Shown here piece after piece: positions 43,457 to 53,219 of a stretch of 64,000 bases of DNA (positions are counted from its first letter, which is position 1; the number at the start of each line of letters is the position of its first letter). The stretch lies in the NCBI GenBank assembly GCA_040508085.1, contig JBEVNO010000072.1:35562-99561 (forward strand), read 5' to 3'. The notes under the pieces are model-generated. The model saw nothing but the letters and a program-made list of their open reading frames with translations, did not search any database and had not been told where the DNA came from. Made by a program: the position numbers and the translations under genes. Origin of the DNA: ZC4RG30 sp040508085 (lineage in GTDB: Bacteria; Pseudomonadota; Gammaproteobacteria; Steroidobacterales; Steroidobacteraceae).

Positions 43457-44884
43457 TCATGGTACAGCGTCCGGCACGGTTGCGCCGAGTGCCTTGTACA
43501 AGGCGACCAGCGACGTGGCGGCCGCGGTCTGGCTGGCCGCCAGCTCGTCTTCCGCATCCAGTGCAGTGCGGTAGGCATCCAGCGCCGTGAGGAAATCCGA
43601 GATGCCGCCTTCAAAGCGCTGCGTGGCAAGATCCGCAGCCTCGACACTGGCGCGGGCCGCGGCGGCCAGATGTCCAAGGCGCCGCTTCTCGCGCCCGTAG
43701 CCAGACAACGCGTTCTCCACATCCTCCAGCGCCAGCAGCACCGATTGTTCGTAATCGGCAAAGGCGGCCTCGTGGCGCGCGCCGGCGGCGCGTATCCGTG
43801 CCCGCACATGGCCGAAGTCGAACAGCGCCCAGCTCAGCGACGGACCGAAGCGGTGGTAGTCATTGCCTGAATCATCGAGCGCATCGAAGTCGAAGGCGGA
43901 CAGACCCAGCGAGCCATTCAGTGTGAGTCGCGGGAACAGATCCGCGGTGGCGATGCCGATGCGGGCACTGGTGGCAGCAAGCTGCCGCTCCGCCTGACGT
44001 ACGTCCGGACGACGCCGCAGCATCGCGGCTGGATCATCAATGGCCAGGTTCGCCGGCAATGCCGGCATGGGCGCTGCAGGCCCGAGCCGATCGGTGAGCT
44101 GGCCGGGGCGGCGGCCAGTGAGCACTTCGATGCGATGACGCGCCTGCGACACATCCGCTTCCAGCGGTGGCACCGATGCCAGCGTGGTCTCGATCTGCGC
44201 CTGCGCACGCGCGGTGTCCAGCGCGGTGCCGCGCCCGGCTTCGAAGCGTGCGCGCACCAGCTCCAGTGAGCGGCTCTGGTTGCTGGCATTGCGCTCGGCC
44301 ACCGCCAGCTGCTGCTGTGCGCCGCGCAGCTCGAAATAATTGCGGGCGACTTCGGCGACCACCGACAGTCGCATGTCTTCCAGCGAGGCCTTCGCCGCAC
44401 CCTGCGCGGCATACGCGGCTTCATTGCCACGGCGCACGCGACCGAAGATATCAATCTCCCAGGCGGCATCGAAGCCGACGTCATAGAGATCGTACTCGCG
44501 GTCCGCGGGCACACCCGCGGTGCCACTGGCACTCTGCCGTGTGCGGGTGGCACTGCCACGCCCGGTGACACTGGGCAGGTAATCGAAGCGCGTCTCGCGC
44601 CGATTGGCCCGCGCTTCCTGCAGGCGCGCGCTGGCCGCGGCGATGCTGCGGTTGGCAGTGAGCGCGTCGGCCACCAGTTCGTCGAGCAGAGGGTCGCCGA
44701 AACCCTTCCACCATGTGGCGACAGCCGGCTGTGCCACCGCTTCGACCAGCGTCTGTCCGGAGTAGGCTGCGTCCACTTCGGGCGTGGGCTCACGGTAGTT
44801 GGGCCCCACCGCGCAGGCGGCCAGGGACAGCGCCACCGCTACGGTGAGCGCAGTGCGCAGTGGCAGGGAATTGCGGTCATGCAT
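43457..44884 (-). CDS. RND efflux outer-membrane channel, NodT/OprM family
   Basis: A 475-residue outer-membrane lipoprotein (lipobox LAAC, Cys24). It has the tandem TolC-like repeats: ATWWKGFGDPLLDELVADAL opens the first half, and ADLFPRLTLNGSLGLSAFDF lies in the second. Two periplasmic coiled-coil hairpins are visible as Ala/Gln-rich helices. It would form the exit duct for the RND pump encoded upstream, whose stop it overlaps by 8 bases. Confidence 0.94.
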   Translation of the reverse strand: MHDRNSLPLRTALTVAVALSLAACAVGPNYREPTPEVDAAYSGQTLVEAVAQPAVATWWKGFGDPLLDELVADALTANRSIAAASARLQEARANRRETRFDYLPSVTGRGSATRTRQSASGTAGVPADREYDLYDVGFDAAWEIDIFGRVRRGNEAAYAAQGAAKASLEDMRLSVVAEVARNYFELRGAQQQLAVAERNASNQSRSLELVRARFEAGRGTALDTARAQAQIETTLASVPPLEADVSQARHRIEVLTGRRPGQLTDRLGPAAPMPALPANLAIDDPAAMLRRRPDVRQAERQLAATSARIGIATADLFPRLTLNGSLGLSAFDFDALDDSGNDYHRFGPSLSWALFDFGHVRARIRAAGARHEAAFADYEQSVLLALEDVENALSGYGREKRRLGHLAAAARASVEAADLATQRFEGGISDFLTALDAYRTALDAEDELAASQTAAATSLVALYKALGATVPDAVP

Positions 44885-47800
44885 CAGGTACTGGCTCCTC
44901 GGTGCGCTGCCGCCGCAGTGCCCGGATAACGACATAGAACACGGGGGTCAGGAACAACCCGAAGAAGGTGACACCCAGCATGCCCGAGAACACCGCCACG
45001 CCCATGGCGCGCCGCATCTCGGAGCCGGCGCCGCTGGAGAACACCAGCGGGACGACGCCCATGATGAAGGCCAGCGAGGTCATGATGATCGGGCGCAGCC
45101 GCAGGCGGCACGCCTCGATCGCCGCCTCCATGGGCCGGCGGCCCTGCTGTTCCAGGTGCACGGCGAATTCCACGATGAGGATGGCGTTCTTGCAGGCCAG
45201 GCCCACCAGCACGATGAAACCCACCTTGGTGAAGATGTTGTTGTCGCCGCCGATGAGCCACACCCCCAGCAGCGCCGAGACGATGCACATGGGCACGATC
45301 AGGATCACCGCCAGCGGCAGCGACCAGCTCTCGTACTGGGCGGCAAGGACGAGAAAGGCCAGCAGCACGCACAGCGGGAAGATGTAGGTCGAGGTGCCGC
45401 GCGCCAGGATCTCCTGGTACGACAGATCGGTCCACTCGAAGGCGACGCCTGCGGGAAGCTTCTCGCTCGCCAGTTTCTCCATGGCATCGATGGCAGTACT
45501 GGAGCTGGCGCCCGGCATGGCCTGGCCGTTGATGTCCGCGGCGAGGTAACCGTTGTAGCGCGTCACCAGATCCGGTCCGGTGCTGTCCCCCACTGTCATC
45601 ACCGAGCCCAGCGGCACCATGCCGCCGCTGTCATTGCGCGTCTTGAGGTCCAGGATCTGTTCCTTGCGCGCGCGGTAGCCGGAATCCGCCTGCACGATCA
45701 CCTGGTAGCTGCGACCGAACAGGTTCACGTCGTTGACATACAGCGAGCCCAGGTAGACCTGCATGGCCTCGAAGACATTCGCCAGCGGCACGTGTTCGCG
45801 CTTGGCCTTCTCGCGATCGATGTCCGCATGCACCTGCGGCACATTGACCAGGTAGTTCGAGAACACGCCGGTGGCGCCCTGCACCTGGTTGGCCTCGACC
45901 AGGAATTCCTGCAGTACGCGATTCAGGCCCTGGTAACCCAGCGAGCTCCGATCCTCGACCTGCATCTTGAAGCCGCCAAGCGCACCCATGCCTTCCACCG
46001 GCGGCGGCAGCACCACACCCACGTAGGCATCCTCGATGGCGGCCATCTTGCCCTGCAGGCTCTGCAGCACCGCGGCGGCGGACTTGCCCCGATGGGCCTG
46101 CGGGTGGAGCGTCGCGAACAACACGCCGCTGTTCGACGCCGCCCCGAAGCCTGCCGTGATGGACATGCCGGAGAAGGCGATGACCGACTCCACGCCCTCC
46201 TCCTTGCTCATGATCTCGCCCATGCGCGCGATCACCTCCCCGGTGCGGGTCAGCGAGGAGGCATCCGGCAACTGCGCGAAGGCAATGACATAGTCCTTGT
46301 CCTGCACCGGCACGAAACCGCCGGGCACCTTCAGGAAGCCCGCCACACCCAGGCCCAGCAGCGCCACGTATACCACCAGTGCCAGGCTGGTACGCCGCAG
46401 CACCAGGCCCACGCCGCGCCCGTAGGAATCCGAGGCGCGCGCGAAAAAGCGGTTGAAGGGGCGGAACACCGGCCCGGCGATGCGGTCGATGACGCGGGTG
46501 GCCCAGTCGGTGCGGCCGCTGTGCGGCTTCAGCAGGGCCGCCGCCAGCGCCGGCGACAGGGTCAGCGAGTTGAACGCCGAGATCAGCGTCGAGATCGCAA
46601 TGGTCACCGCGAACTGCCTGTAGAACTCGCCCGACAGGCCACCGATGAACGCAATGGGCAGGAATACCGCAGTGAGCACCAGCGCGATGGCGATGATGGG
46701 CCCGCTGACCTCGTCCATGGCGCGGTACGTGGCATCGCGTGGCGACAGTCCGTTGGCGATGTTGCGCTCCACGTTCTCCACCACCACGATGGCGTCGTCC
46801 ACGACGATGCCGATGGCCAGCACCAGGCCAAACAGCGACAGCGTGTTGATGGAGAAGCCCATGGCCAGCAACACGGCAAAAGTGCCGACGATCGACACCG
46901 GCACCGCGGCCAGCGGGATGATCGAAGCGCGCCAGCTCTGCAGGAACAGCACCACCACCAGCACCACCAGGAGCAGCGCCTCGAACAGTGTCTTGATCAC
47001 GGCATCGATGGAATCGCGCACGAAATTGGTGGGGTCGTAGACGACGCGGTATTCCAGCCCTTCCGGAAAGGTGCGCTGCATCTCGGCCATCGCGGCCTTC
47101 ACATCATCCGACAGGGCCAGCGCATTGGAGCCCGGTGCCTGGAAGATGGCCAGCGCCACGGCGGGCATGCCGTCGAGATAACCCTGGATGCCGTAATCGG
47201 CCGTGCCGAGCTCGATGCGGGCCACATCCTTCAGGCGCGTGATGTCACCATCCGCACCGGTCTTGATGATGATCTCGCCGAATTCCTCTTCGGTGGCGAG
47301 GCGACCCTTGGCGGTGACGAGCAGCTGCTGCGCCACGTTGCTGGCCATGGGCTGCGAGCCCACCACGCCTGCGGCCACCTGCACGTTCTGCTCGCGGATC
47401 GCCGCCACCACGTCGCCGGCGGTGAGGTTGCGGCCGGCGACGCGGCCGGGATCCAGCCATACGCGCATGGCATAGGAGCCGCCGCCGAACACTTCCACCT
47501 GGCCCATGCCCGGGATGCGCGCCAGCGTGTCGCGCACCTGCAGCTCGGCGAAATTGCGCAGGTATTTGAGGTCGTAGCGGCCGCCGGGCGATACCAGCTG
47601 CACGAACAGCGTGATGTTGGTGTTGGTCTTGACCGTGGTGACGCCGATGCGGCGCACATCCTCGGGCACCTTGGTGAGTGCCTGCGCGACGCGGTTCTGC
47701 ACCTGCACCTGCGCCTGGTCGATGTCCGTGCCGGTCTTGAACGTGACGGTGAGCGCCATGGCGCCGGAGGCCGATGATTGCGAGGACATGTACAGCATGT

Positions 47801-48026
47801 TCTCGACACCATTGATCGCCTGTTCCAGCGGAGTGGCCACGGTCTCGGCGATCACCGCGGGGCTGGCGCCCGGATAGGACGCGCTCACCAGCACCGATGG
47901 TGGCGCAACTTCCGGGTATTCACTGATGGGCAGGCGCTGCAGCGCGATCAACCCGGCCAGGAAGACGATGATCGAGATGACGGCCGCGAAGATCGGCCGG
48001 TCGATGAAGAAGTGCGCGAGCTTCAT
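44877..48026 (-). CDS. RND multidrug efflux permease, HAE1/AcrB family
   Basis: A 1049-residue inner-membrane proton-driven pump. The N terminus FFIDRPIFAAVISIIVFLAG is diagnostic, the proton-relay Asp pair is in LAIGIVVDDAIVVVENVERN, and the porter domains follow the AcrB/MexB order (SSQSSASGAMALTVTF; VPLGSVMTVGDSTGP). ATG 48026 is unambiguous. It lies between the adaptor and outer-membrane channel genes, so the locus encodes a full tripartite pump. Substrates are not predictable, and no dedicated local repressor gene is present. Confidence 0.97.
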   Translation of the reverse strand: MKLAHFFIDRPIFAAVISIIVFLAGLIALQRLPISEYPEVAPPSVLVSASYPGASPAVIAETVATPLEQAINGVENMLYMSSQSSASGAMALTVTFKTGTDIDQAQVQVQNRVAQALTKVPEDVRRIGVTTVKTNTNITLFVQLVSPGGRYDLKYLRNFAELQVRDTLARIPGMGQVEVFGGGSYAMRVWLDPGRVAGRNLTAGDVVAAIREQNVQVAAGVVGSQPMASNVAQQLLVTAKGRLATEEEFGEIIIKTGADGDITRLKDVARIELGTADYGIQGYLDGMPAVALAIFQAPGSNALALSDDVKAAMAEMQRTFPEGLEYRVVYDPTNFVRDSIDAVIKTLFEALLLVVLVVVLFLQSWRASIIPLAAVPVSIVGTFAVLLAMGFSINTLSLFGLVLAIGIVVDDAIVVVENVERNIANGLSPRDATYRAMDEVSGPIIAIALVLTAVFLPIAFIGGLSGEFYRQFAVTIAISTLISAFNSLTLSPALAAALLKPHSGRTDWATRVIDRIAGPVFRPFNRFFARASDSYGRGVGLVLRRTSLALVVYVALLGLGVAGFLKVPGGFVPVQDKDYVIAFAQLPDASSLTRTGEVIARMGEIMSKEEGVESVIAFSGMSITAGFGAASNSGVLFATLHPQAHRGKSAAAVLQSLQGKMAAIEDAYVGVVLPPPVEGMGALGGFKMQVEDRSSLGYQGLNRVLQEFLVEANQVQGATGVFSNYLVNVPQVHADIDREKAKREHVPLANVFEAMQVYLGSLYVNDVNLFGRSYQVIVQADSGYRARKEQILDLKTRNDSGGMVPLGSVMTVGDSTGPDLVTRYNGYLAADINGQAMPGASSSTAIDAMEKLASEKLPAGVAFEWTDLSYQEILARGTSTYIFPLCVLLAFLVLAAQYESWSLPLAVILIVPMCIVSALLGVWLIGGDNNIFTKVGFIVLVGLACKNAILIVEFAVHLEQQGRRPMEAAIEACRLRLRPIIMTSLAFIMGVVPLVFSSGAGSEMRRAMGVAVFSGMLGVTFFGLFLTPVFYVVIRALRRQRTEEPVPDA

Positions 48027-48029
48027 GCT

Positions 48030-49226
48030 TCAGCCCGCAGCGGCGGCCGGTGCGGCTGCTGGCGCTGGCGCCTCGCCCTCCATGGGCACGATGCGGGGCA
48101 CGATCTGCATGCCCGGACGCACGCGCTGCAGACCATTCACCACGATGCGATCGCCCGACTTCAGGCCCTCGCGCACCACGCGCAGGCCATCCACAATGGG
48201 GCCGGTGGCGACGCCGCGATATTCGAGCTTGTCGCCCTCGCCCACCACCAGCACATAGCGCCGGTCCTGGTCGGTGGCGATGGCGCGATCATTGATCAGC
48301 AGGCCGCGGTACGCGCCGCTGCCCACCAGGCGCACACGCACGAACATGCCGGGCGTCAGGTGCCGGTCCGGATTGGGGAACACGGCACGGCCCAGCAGCG
48401 TGCCGGTGCCGGGCTTCACCTGGTTGTCGACGAAGTCCATGTAGCCTTCGTGGCTGAAGTCGGTCTCATTGCCCACGGCCATGTGCACCGGGTTCTTCAC
48501 ATCGCGCGACAGCGGACGCGCACCGCTGCGCGCGAGATCCATGTATTTCAGGTATTCCTGTTCCGCGGCTTCGAAGTAGGCATACATGGGCTGCAGCGAC
48601 ACCACCGTGGTCAGCAGCGTGGCGCTCCCGCCCTGGCCGCCGGCGACGAGGTTGCCCGGCGTCACCTCGGCGCGGCCGATACGGCCATCAATGGGCGAGG
48701 TGATGCGGGTATAGGCGAGGTTCAGGCGCGCCACCTCGATGTCGGCAGCCGCCGCGCGCACAGCCGAGGCCGCATTGCGGCTCGCAGCCATGCGCTGGTC
48801 GTATTCCTCCTGCGACACGGCGCGCGAGGCCAGCAGCTTTTCACTGCGCGTCAGGTCCGACGCGGCCAGCTCGGCGGCGGTGCGGCTCTGCTCCGCCTGT
48901 GCCAGAGCACGGTCGAGTTCTGCCTGGAAAGGACGCGGATCGATCTCGAACAGCAGCTCGCCCCGCTTCACTTCCTTGCCTTCCGTGAAGGCGATGCGCT
49001 GCAGGAGGCCCGAGACCTGCGGGCGGACCTCGACCGTGTCGCGCGCCTCCAGGCGGCCGGTGTATTCATCCCACTCGGTGATTTCGCGCTCGGTGACCAG
49101 CGCGACGCTGACCTGTGGCGGCGGCGGCGCCGCGGGAGGAGCCTTGCCGCAGGCGGCAAGCGCCAGCAGCAACAAGGGCAGACAGACACGCACGGCGGGA
49201 TACGTCTGCGTTACAGAGTGGAGCAT
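48030..49226 (-). CDS. RND efflux periplasmic adaptor lipoprotein
   Basis: A 398-residue membrane-fusion protein. Lipobox LAAC (Cys26) and a proline-rich spacer are followed by the lipoyl halves (VEVRPQVSGLLQRIAF; NLAYTRITSPIDGRIGRAEV) around a coiled-coil hairpin, then beta-barrel and membrane-proximal domains. An Ala/Pro-rich tail (APAPAAAPAAAAG) ends it. It is first gene of the pump operon, three bases before the permease start. Confidence 0.95.
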   Translation of the reverse strand: MLHSVTQTYPAVRVCLPLLLLALAACGKAPPAAPPPPQVSVALVTEREITEWDEYTGRLEARDTVEVRPQVSGLLQRIAFTEGKEVKRGELLFEIDPRPFQAELDRALAQAEQSRTAAELAASDLTRSEKLLASRAVSQEEYDQRMAASRNAASAVRAAAADIEVARLNLAYTRITSPIDGRIGRAEVTPGNLVAGGQGGSATLLTTVVSLQPMYAYFEAAEQEYLKYMDLARSGARPLSRDVKNPVHMAVGNETDFSHEGYMDFVDNQVKPGTGTLLGRAVFPNPDRHLTPGMFVRVRLVGSGAYRGLLINDRAIATDQDRRYVLVVGEGDKLEYRGVATGPIVDGLRVVREGLKSGDRIVVNGLQRVRPGMQIVPRIVPMEGEAPAPAAAPAAAAG

Positions 49227-49261
49227 ATTGATCGATCCCTGATGTGAACCCGCCCCAATGC

Positions 49262-49302
49262 AAACGGCCGCCGCCTCCGCTCCAGCGGAAAGCGTCGGCC
49301 GT
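49262..49302 (-). terminator. Candidate terminator after the MTHFR-like gene
   Basis: ACGGCCG (49264-49270) pairs with CGGCCGT (49296-49302) around a GC-rich loop, with TTTG following on the minus strand. The T-run is short, so termination may be partial. It separates the GloVer/MTHFR-like unit from the RND pump operon. Confidence 0.45.
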
Positions 49303-49322
49303 CTTTCAGGGCGCGCTGGACG

Positions 49323-50231
49323 TTACAGCTTGACGGAAAAGTCGCCATCCTTGTTGTCGATCTCGAAGCGACCGTTCTGCACTGCGGAAACCCACTTGGT
49401 GGTCTTGAGGAAGCCACCGAATGCAAACAGATGCACGCTGTCGAAATCCGACTCGCCGCGGCCCTTGGCCGCTGCCAGCTGGGTCACGACTTCTTCCGGG
49501 CCGCTGTCCTTCAGCAGGCCGGCGATGAGGCTGGCCTTGCCACTGGTCAGCGCTCGGATCGAGGCACCGGCGCCGCAGATCTTCGCGTAGCGCAACAGCG
49601 TCTTGATGCTGGCCGGGCCACCCAGGCCCGGACGGATCGTGTTCTGGATGCCGTTGGCGCGCATGATCTTTTCCCAGGCGATGATGGGCTCGGATTCGAA
49701 GCACACCTGGGTGGTGAACTTCAGCTCGAAGCCCTGCTCCTTGGAGATGGCGACCTTGCGGGCCTCGAACTGGCGCTGCTGGTCGGCCGTCATGTGCGCA
49801 TGGCCTTCCGGGTGGCCGGCCATGTAGAAAGTCTTGATGCCGGCCCTGGCGAAGGAGCCCGTCTCGAGCACGCCAATGGTGGAATCGAAGGCGCCTTCGG
49901 GAGACGGCATGTCGCCGGCGATCAGCAGCATCTTCTTCGCGCCGGCCACCTGGGTGAGCTTGCGCGCGATCTCGGCCACTTCGGCGGCATCCTTGATGCG
50001 GCGGGCCGGGACGTGCGGCACGGCATTGAAGCCCGCTTCGCCCACCGCCTTGGCAGCGGCAGTCAGGTCGTCCCAGGTCTGGTTCGGAAACAGCGCGATG
50101 AAGATGTCCGTGCCCTTGGGCACGAGCGTCGCGGCTTCGGCAAGGAACTCGGTGTCCTTGCAGGTCATCTCGATCGAAGCGTTCTGCAGCAGCGCGCGGA
50201 TCTCGGCGCTGGTGGCGGTGATTACGGGCAT
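49323..50231 (-). CDS. Methylenetetrahydrofolate reductase family protein (divergent)
   Basis: A 302-residue TIM-barrel flavoprotein of the MTHFR superfamily. The N-terminal SIEMTCKD keeps the Glu (residue 21) that corresponds to the catalytic Glu28 of E. coli MetF, but the usual FEFFPP context is absent. MLLIAGDMPSPEGAF and FYMAGHPEGHAHMTADQ are the flavin and folate-site loops. It may serve C1 metabolism, for example tetrahydrofolate-linked demethylation, rather than methionine synthesis; that is inference. The start lies inside the end of the GloVer gene (10-base overlap), with GGAGA ten bases upstream. Confidence 0.85.
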   Translation of the reverse strand: MPVITATSAEIRALLQNASIEMTCKDTEFLAEAATLVPKGTDIFIALFPNQTWDDLTAAAKAVGEAGFNAVPHVPARRIKDAAEVAEIARKLTQVAGAKKMLLIAGDMPSPEGAFDSTIGVLETGSFARAGIKTFYMAGHPEGHAHMTADQQRQFEARKVAISKEQGFELKFTTQVCFESEPIIAWEKIMRANGIQNTIRPGLGGPASIKTLLRYAKICGAGASIRALTSGKASLIAGLLKDSGPEEVVTQLAAAKGRGESDFDSVHLFAFGGFLKTTKWVSAVQNGRFEIDNKDGDFSVKL

Positions 50232-51820
50232 GTGGAACCGGTCTCCTTGAAATACTTGCGGGTCAGCAGCGCTGCCAGCAGCGCGAGTAGCCACAGCGAC
50301 ACTGCGCCACCGCCGCTGGCTCCCCCGTCCACGGCTTCCGTGGCGGGCGCCCGCACCGTCACCGCGATGTAGGCGTTGTGCACCAGACTGGCCGTGTCGG
50401 TGCAGCCGATGCCGTAAGTATAGATTCCGGCCGAAGCAGGTGTCACCGACTCGGTCCCCGTGACCGTGGTCGCGCCGCTCCATGTCCCGAGCTTGCTGCA
50501 GGTGGAACCTGCCGGACCGCTCCAGGTGAACGCCACACTGCTGCCGGCGGCGATGTCTGTCGCCGACACGGACAGTTCCACCGGCAGCACGCCGCCGGTG
50601 CCCGTATCCAGCTTCACCAGCGCGCCGGCGCCGGCGAAGGAATCGGAGAAGCTGGCCGCGTAGATGCTGTTGCGCGCCAGCAGCAGGCCGGCATAGGGCT
50701 GCGCGCCTTCCACCAGCGAACCGGTGAAGCCATGCAGCAGCGTGTACTGGCCGGCGGCGTCAACGCGGTAGGCAGAGCCGCGGTTGAGGTAGCCGCCACG
50801 TTCCGTGGTGCCGTAGAAATTGCCCGCAGTATCCTGCACCACGCCGGACAGCGGGAACCCGCCACCGTAGGACGGGCCCGCAAAGGCATGCACCACGGTC
50901 AGCACGCCGGCCGGCGTGACGCGGAACAGAGTGCCGTAGCCGGCCGCACCGCCCTGGTAGGCCGTGCCATAGAAATTGCCGTCCGTGGACAGCATCAGGC
51001 CTGCGCGCGGGTTGGCGCCCACCGTATTGGTTGCGAGCCCGGCGGTATTGAATTCCGAGAGCGCCGGGAACGAGAACACCCGCGTGAACGTGCCGGTGGT
51101 GGTGATCTTGTAGATCACGCCGCGATTGTCTTCGCCGCCCTGCAGCGTAGTGCCATACAACGCGCCATCGGGACCCAGCACCAGCGTGCCTTCCGGATTC
51201 TCGCCATTGGCGCCATCGAACTCGTACAGCTTGGTGAACGCGGAGCCATCGGTGGCGAGGCGGAACACGGTGCCCTTGTCCTGCGCGCCGCCGCGCAGCG
51301 TGGTGCCGTACAGGAAGCCGTCCGGCCCCTGCAGCAGTCCGGTGTACGGCAGCTTCGGCTCGACCTTCTCGTCATCGAAGGAATACAGCAATGTGAAGGC
51401 ACCGGCGAGCGTCACGCGGAACACCGTGCCGGCCCCGTTCGCACCGCCCAGGTAAGTGGTGCCGTAGAGATTGCCGTCGCTGCCCTGGGTCAGGCGCGCA
51501 TAAGAGGAGTAACCCTGGTCGGCATCCGTGAACGCGTACACCACCGCGAGCTTGTCGTCGGTGCCAAGGCGGGCGATGGAGCCCAGGCCGCCCGTGCCGC
51601 CGACGCTGGACACCATGTAGATGTTGCCGTCGTTGCCCAGCAGCAGGTCGCCGCGCTGGCCCGAAGGGCTGGATTCAACCCCCGACGCGCCCAGCGAATA
51701 AAGCGGCACCACATTGGCCGCCTGCGTGCGTTGGGCGGCGCCCGCCTGCGGCAATGCGCAGGCAAGGGCGAGCAGCGGGAGCGAAGCGGCCAGGCGCCGC
51801 AGGCGATGGAAGATCTGCAT
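50222..51820 (-). CDS. GloVer-repeat exported protein with GlyGly-CTERM-like anchor
   Basis: A 532-residue exported protein. After a signal peptide (residues 1-29, ends AGAAQ) come about nine tandem repeats of around 45 residues with the pattern DG.LYGTT..GG....GTVFR (NLYGTTYLGGANGAGTVFRV, FLYGTTLRGGAQDKGTVFRL, NFYGTTERGGYLNRGSAYRV), the GloVer tandem repeat, probably a beta-propeller. An Ig-like domain follows (about 405-490). The end is GGASGGGAVSLWLLALL, then a basic TRKYFKE, resembling the GlyGly-CTERM signal processed by rhombosortase. Function unknown, likely surface-exposed or secreted. Confidence 0.85.
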   Translation of the reverse strand: MQIFHRLRRLAASLPLLALACALPQAGAAQRTQAANVVPLYSLGASGVESSPSGQRGDLLLGNDGNIYMVSSVGGTGGLGSIARLGTDDKLAVVYAFTDADQGYSSYARLTQGSDGNLYGTTYLGGANGAGTVFRVTLAGAFTLLYSFDDEKVEPKLPYTGLLQGPDGFLYGTTLRGGAQDKGTVFRLATDGSAFTKLYEFDGANGENPEGTLVLGPDGALYGTTLQGGEDNRGVIYKITTTGTFTRVFSFPALSEFNTAGLATNTVGANPRAGLMLSTDGNFYGTAYQGGAAGYGTLFRVTPAGVLTVVHAFAGPSYGGGFPLSGVVQDTAGNFYGTTERGGYLNRGSAYRVDAAGQYTLLHGFTGSLVEGAQPYAGLLLARNSIYAASFSDSFAGAGALVKLDTGTGGVLPVELSVSATDIAAGSSVAFTWSGPAGSTCSKLGTWSGATTVTGTESVTPASAGIYTYGIGCTDTASLVHNAYIAVTVRAPATEAVDGGASGGGAVSLWLLALLAALLTRKYFKETGSTCP

Positions 51821-51941
51821 AGGATTGACCCCTTGGGGCGCGGCATTACAGCACAGGCCGGCGGCCGGCGTGAAGCCGCTGAATTATTCGTAACACAGGC
51901 CCTGCGGCGCCCCGGAAGGCCCCTGCCACGGCCCTGCGAGG

Positions 51942-53219
51942 TTACTCGTAGCGCAGGGCGTCGATGGGCGTGAGATTGGCAGCCTTGCTAGCGGGAAGTA
52001 TGCCGAACACCATGCCGATCAACATGGAGAACAGGCAGGACCCGAGTACCGCCCACAGGGGCACCGATGGGGGCGGGAAGTTGGGGATCAGCCCCGCTAT
52101 GCCATAGGCCAGCGCGAAACCCAGCAGCATGCCGATGATGCCGCCGATGACCGCCAGCACCATGGCCTCGATCAGGAACTGCAGCAGGATGAAGCGGCGC
52201 GGCGCACCCAGCGCCTTGGCGATGCCGATCTCGCGCGTCCGTTCGGTGACCGACACCAGCATGATGTTCATGATGCCGATGCCGCCGACCAGCAGCGAGA
52301 TGCCCACTACACCGCCCACCACCAGCGTCACCATGCTGGTGATCTGCGAGAACGTCTTGGCGATCGAATCCGAGGCCTGCACCTGGAAGTCGTTGGGGTC
52401 GTCCTTCTTGATGCCATGCGCGCGCCTGATCAGCGAGATGACGCGCTGCTTGACGTTCTCGACGGCGTCGGGATCATCCACCACGAAGGTCACGGAGAAA
52501 TCCGGCCGCGCCTGGTCGACTGTGAAAGACAGCGCCGTCTGGTAAGGCATCAGCATGAAGAGGTCGAGGTTCTGGCCGAACACCTCGCCACGCGGCTCCA
52601 TGACCCCCACCACCTTGAACCACTCGCGCCCCAGCTGCACGAATTCGCCCTCGGGCCGCTCCGGCAGTTTCAGATCCTTGCGGATCTTGTCGCCGAGCAC
52701 CACCACGCGGCGGCGGCTGTCGTTGTCGCTGGCGGTGATGAAGCGGCCGCTGCGCGGGAACAGGTGCTGCACATCCTGCAGGCTCTCGGTGGTGCCGAAG
52801 AACTGGCCGGCCGCGCTTTGCGAACCCCAGGTCACCTGCCCCACAGAGATCGGCACGATGGGCGTTATGTGCGAGATGCCGTCCATGCGGAAGCGCAGCT
52901 CGTCCAGGTCCGTCAGGCGCAGGCGGTTGACCTGGCCGCGCAGCCGATCCTCGAGCGGTGTATCGGCCTGCAATGTGAGCGTGCTCGAACCCAGCCCTTC
53001 GAACAGCTGCGAGATGCGGCTCGACAGGCCCTGCACCATGGCGATGACGCAGATCACCGAGGCGACACCGATGATGATGCCCAGCATGGTTAGGAAGCTG
53101 CGCAGGCGATGCGAGCGGATCGCCGACAGCGCCGAGCGCACGCACTCCTGGATGGCATAGAACAAACGCCGCGATGCGCCGGCATCCTCGACCAGCGGCA
53201 ATTCGGCGGAATCAGACAA
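51942..53219 (-). CDS. MacB-like ABC transporter permease
   Basis: A 425-residue permease of the MacB/FtsX type: an N-terminal amphipathic part, first membrane helix about 45-68 (LTMLGIIIGVASVICVIAMV), a large periplasmic domain (about 70-295), then three C-terminal helices (VGISLLVGGIGIMNIMLVSVTERTREIGI). Unlike E. coli MacB, the ATPase is a separate gene. It starts at a TTG (53219), supported by a perfect GGAGG five bases upstream, and overlaps the ATPase gene by 8 bases. Confidence 0.93.
   Translation of the reverse strand: MSDSAELPLVEDAGASRRLFYAIQECVRSALSAIRSHRLRSFLTMLGIIIGVASVICVIAMVQGLSSRISQLFEGLGSSTLTLQADTPLEDRLRGQVNRLRLTDLDELRFRMDGISHITPIVPISVGQVTWGSQSAAGQFFGTTESLQDVQHLFPRSGRFITASDNDSRRRVVVLGDKIRKDLKLPERPEGEFVQLGREWFKVVGVMEPRGEVFGQNLDLFMLMPYQTALSFTVDQARPDFSVTFVVDDPDAVENVKQRVISLIRRAHGIKKDDPNDFQVQASDSIAKTFSQITSMVTLVVGGVVGISLLVGGIGIMNIMLVSVTERTREIGIAKALGAPRRFILLQFLIEAMVLAVIGGIIGMLLGFALAYGIAGLIPNFPPPSVPLWAVLGSCLFSMLIGMVFGILPASKAANLTPIDALRYE

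Noticed and set aside
44799..47777. Very long plus-strand open frame (about 990 codons) opposite the RND permease
   Set aside because: The translation is a His/Arg/Gln-rich string without fold or motif, and it mirrors AcrB-type codons exactly.
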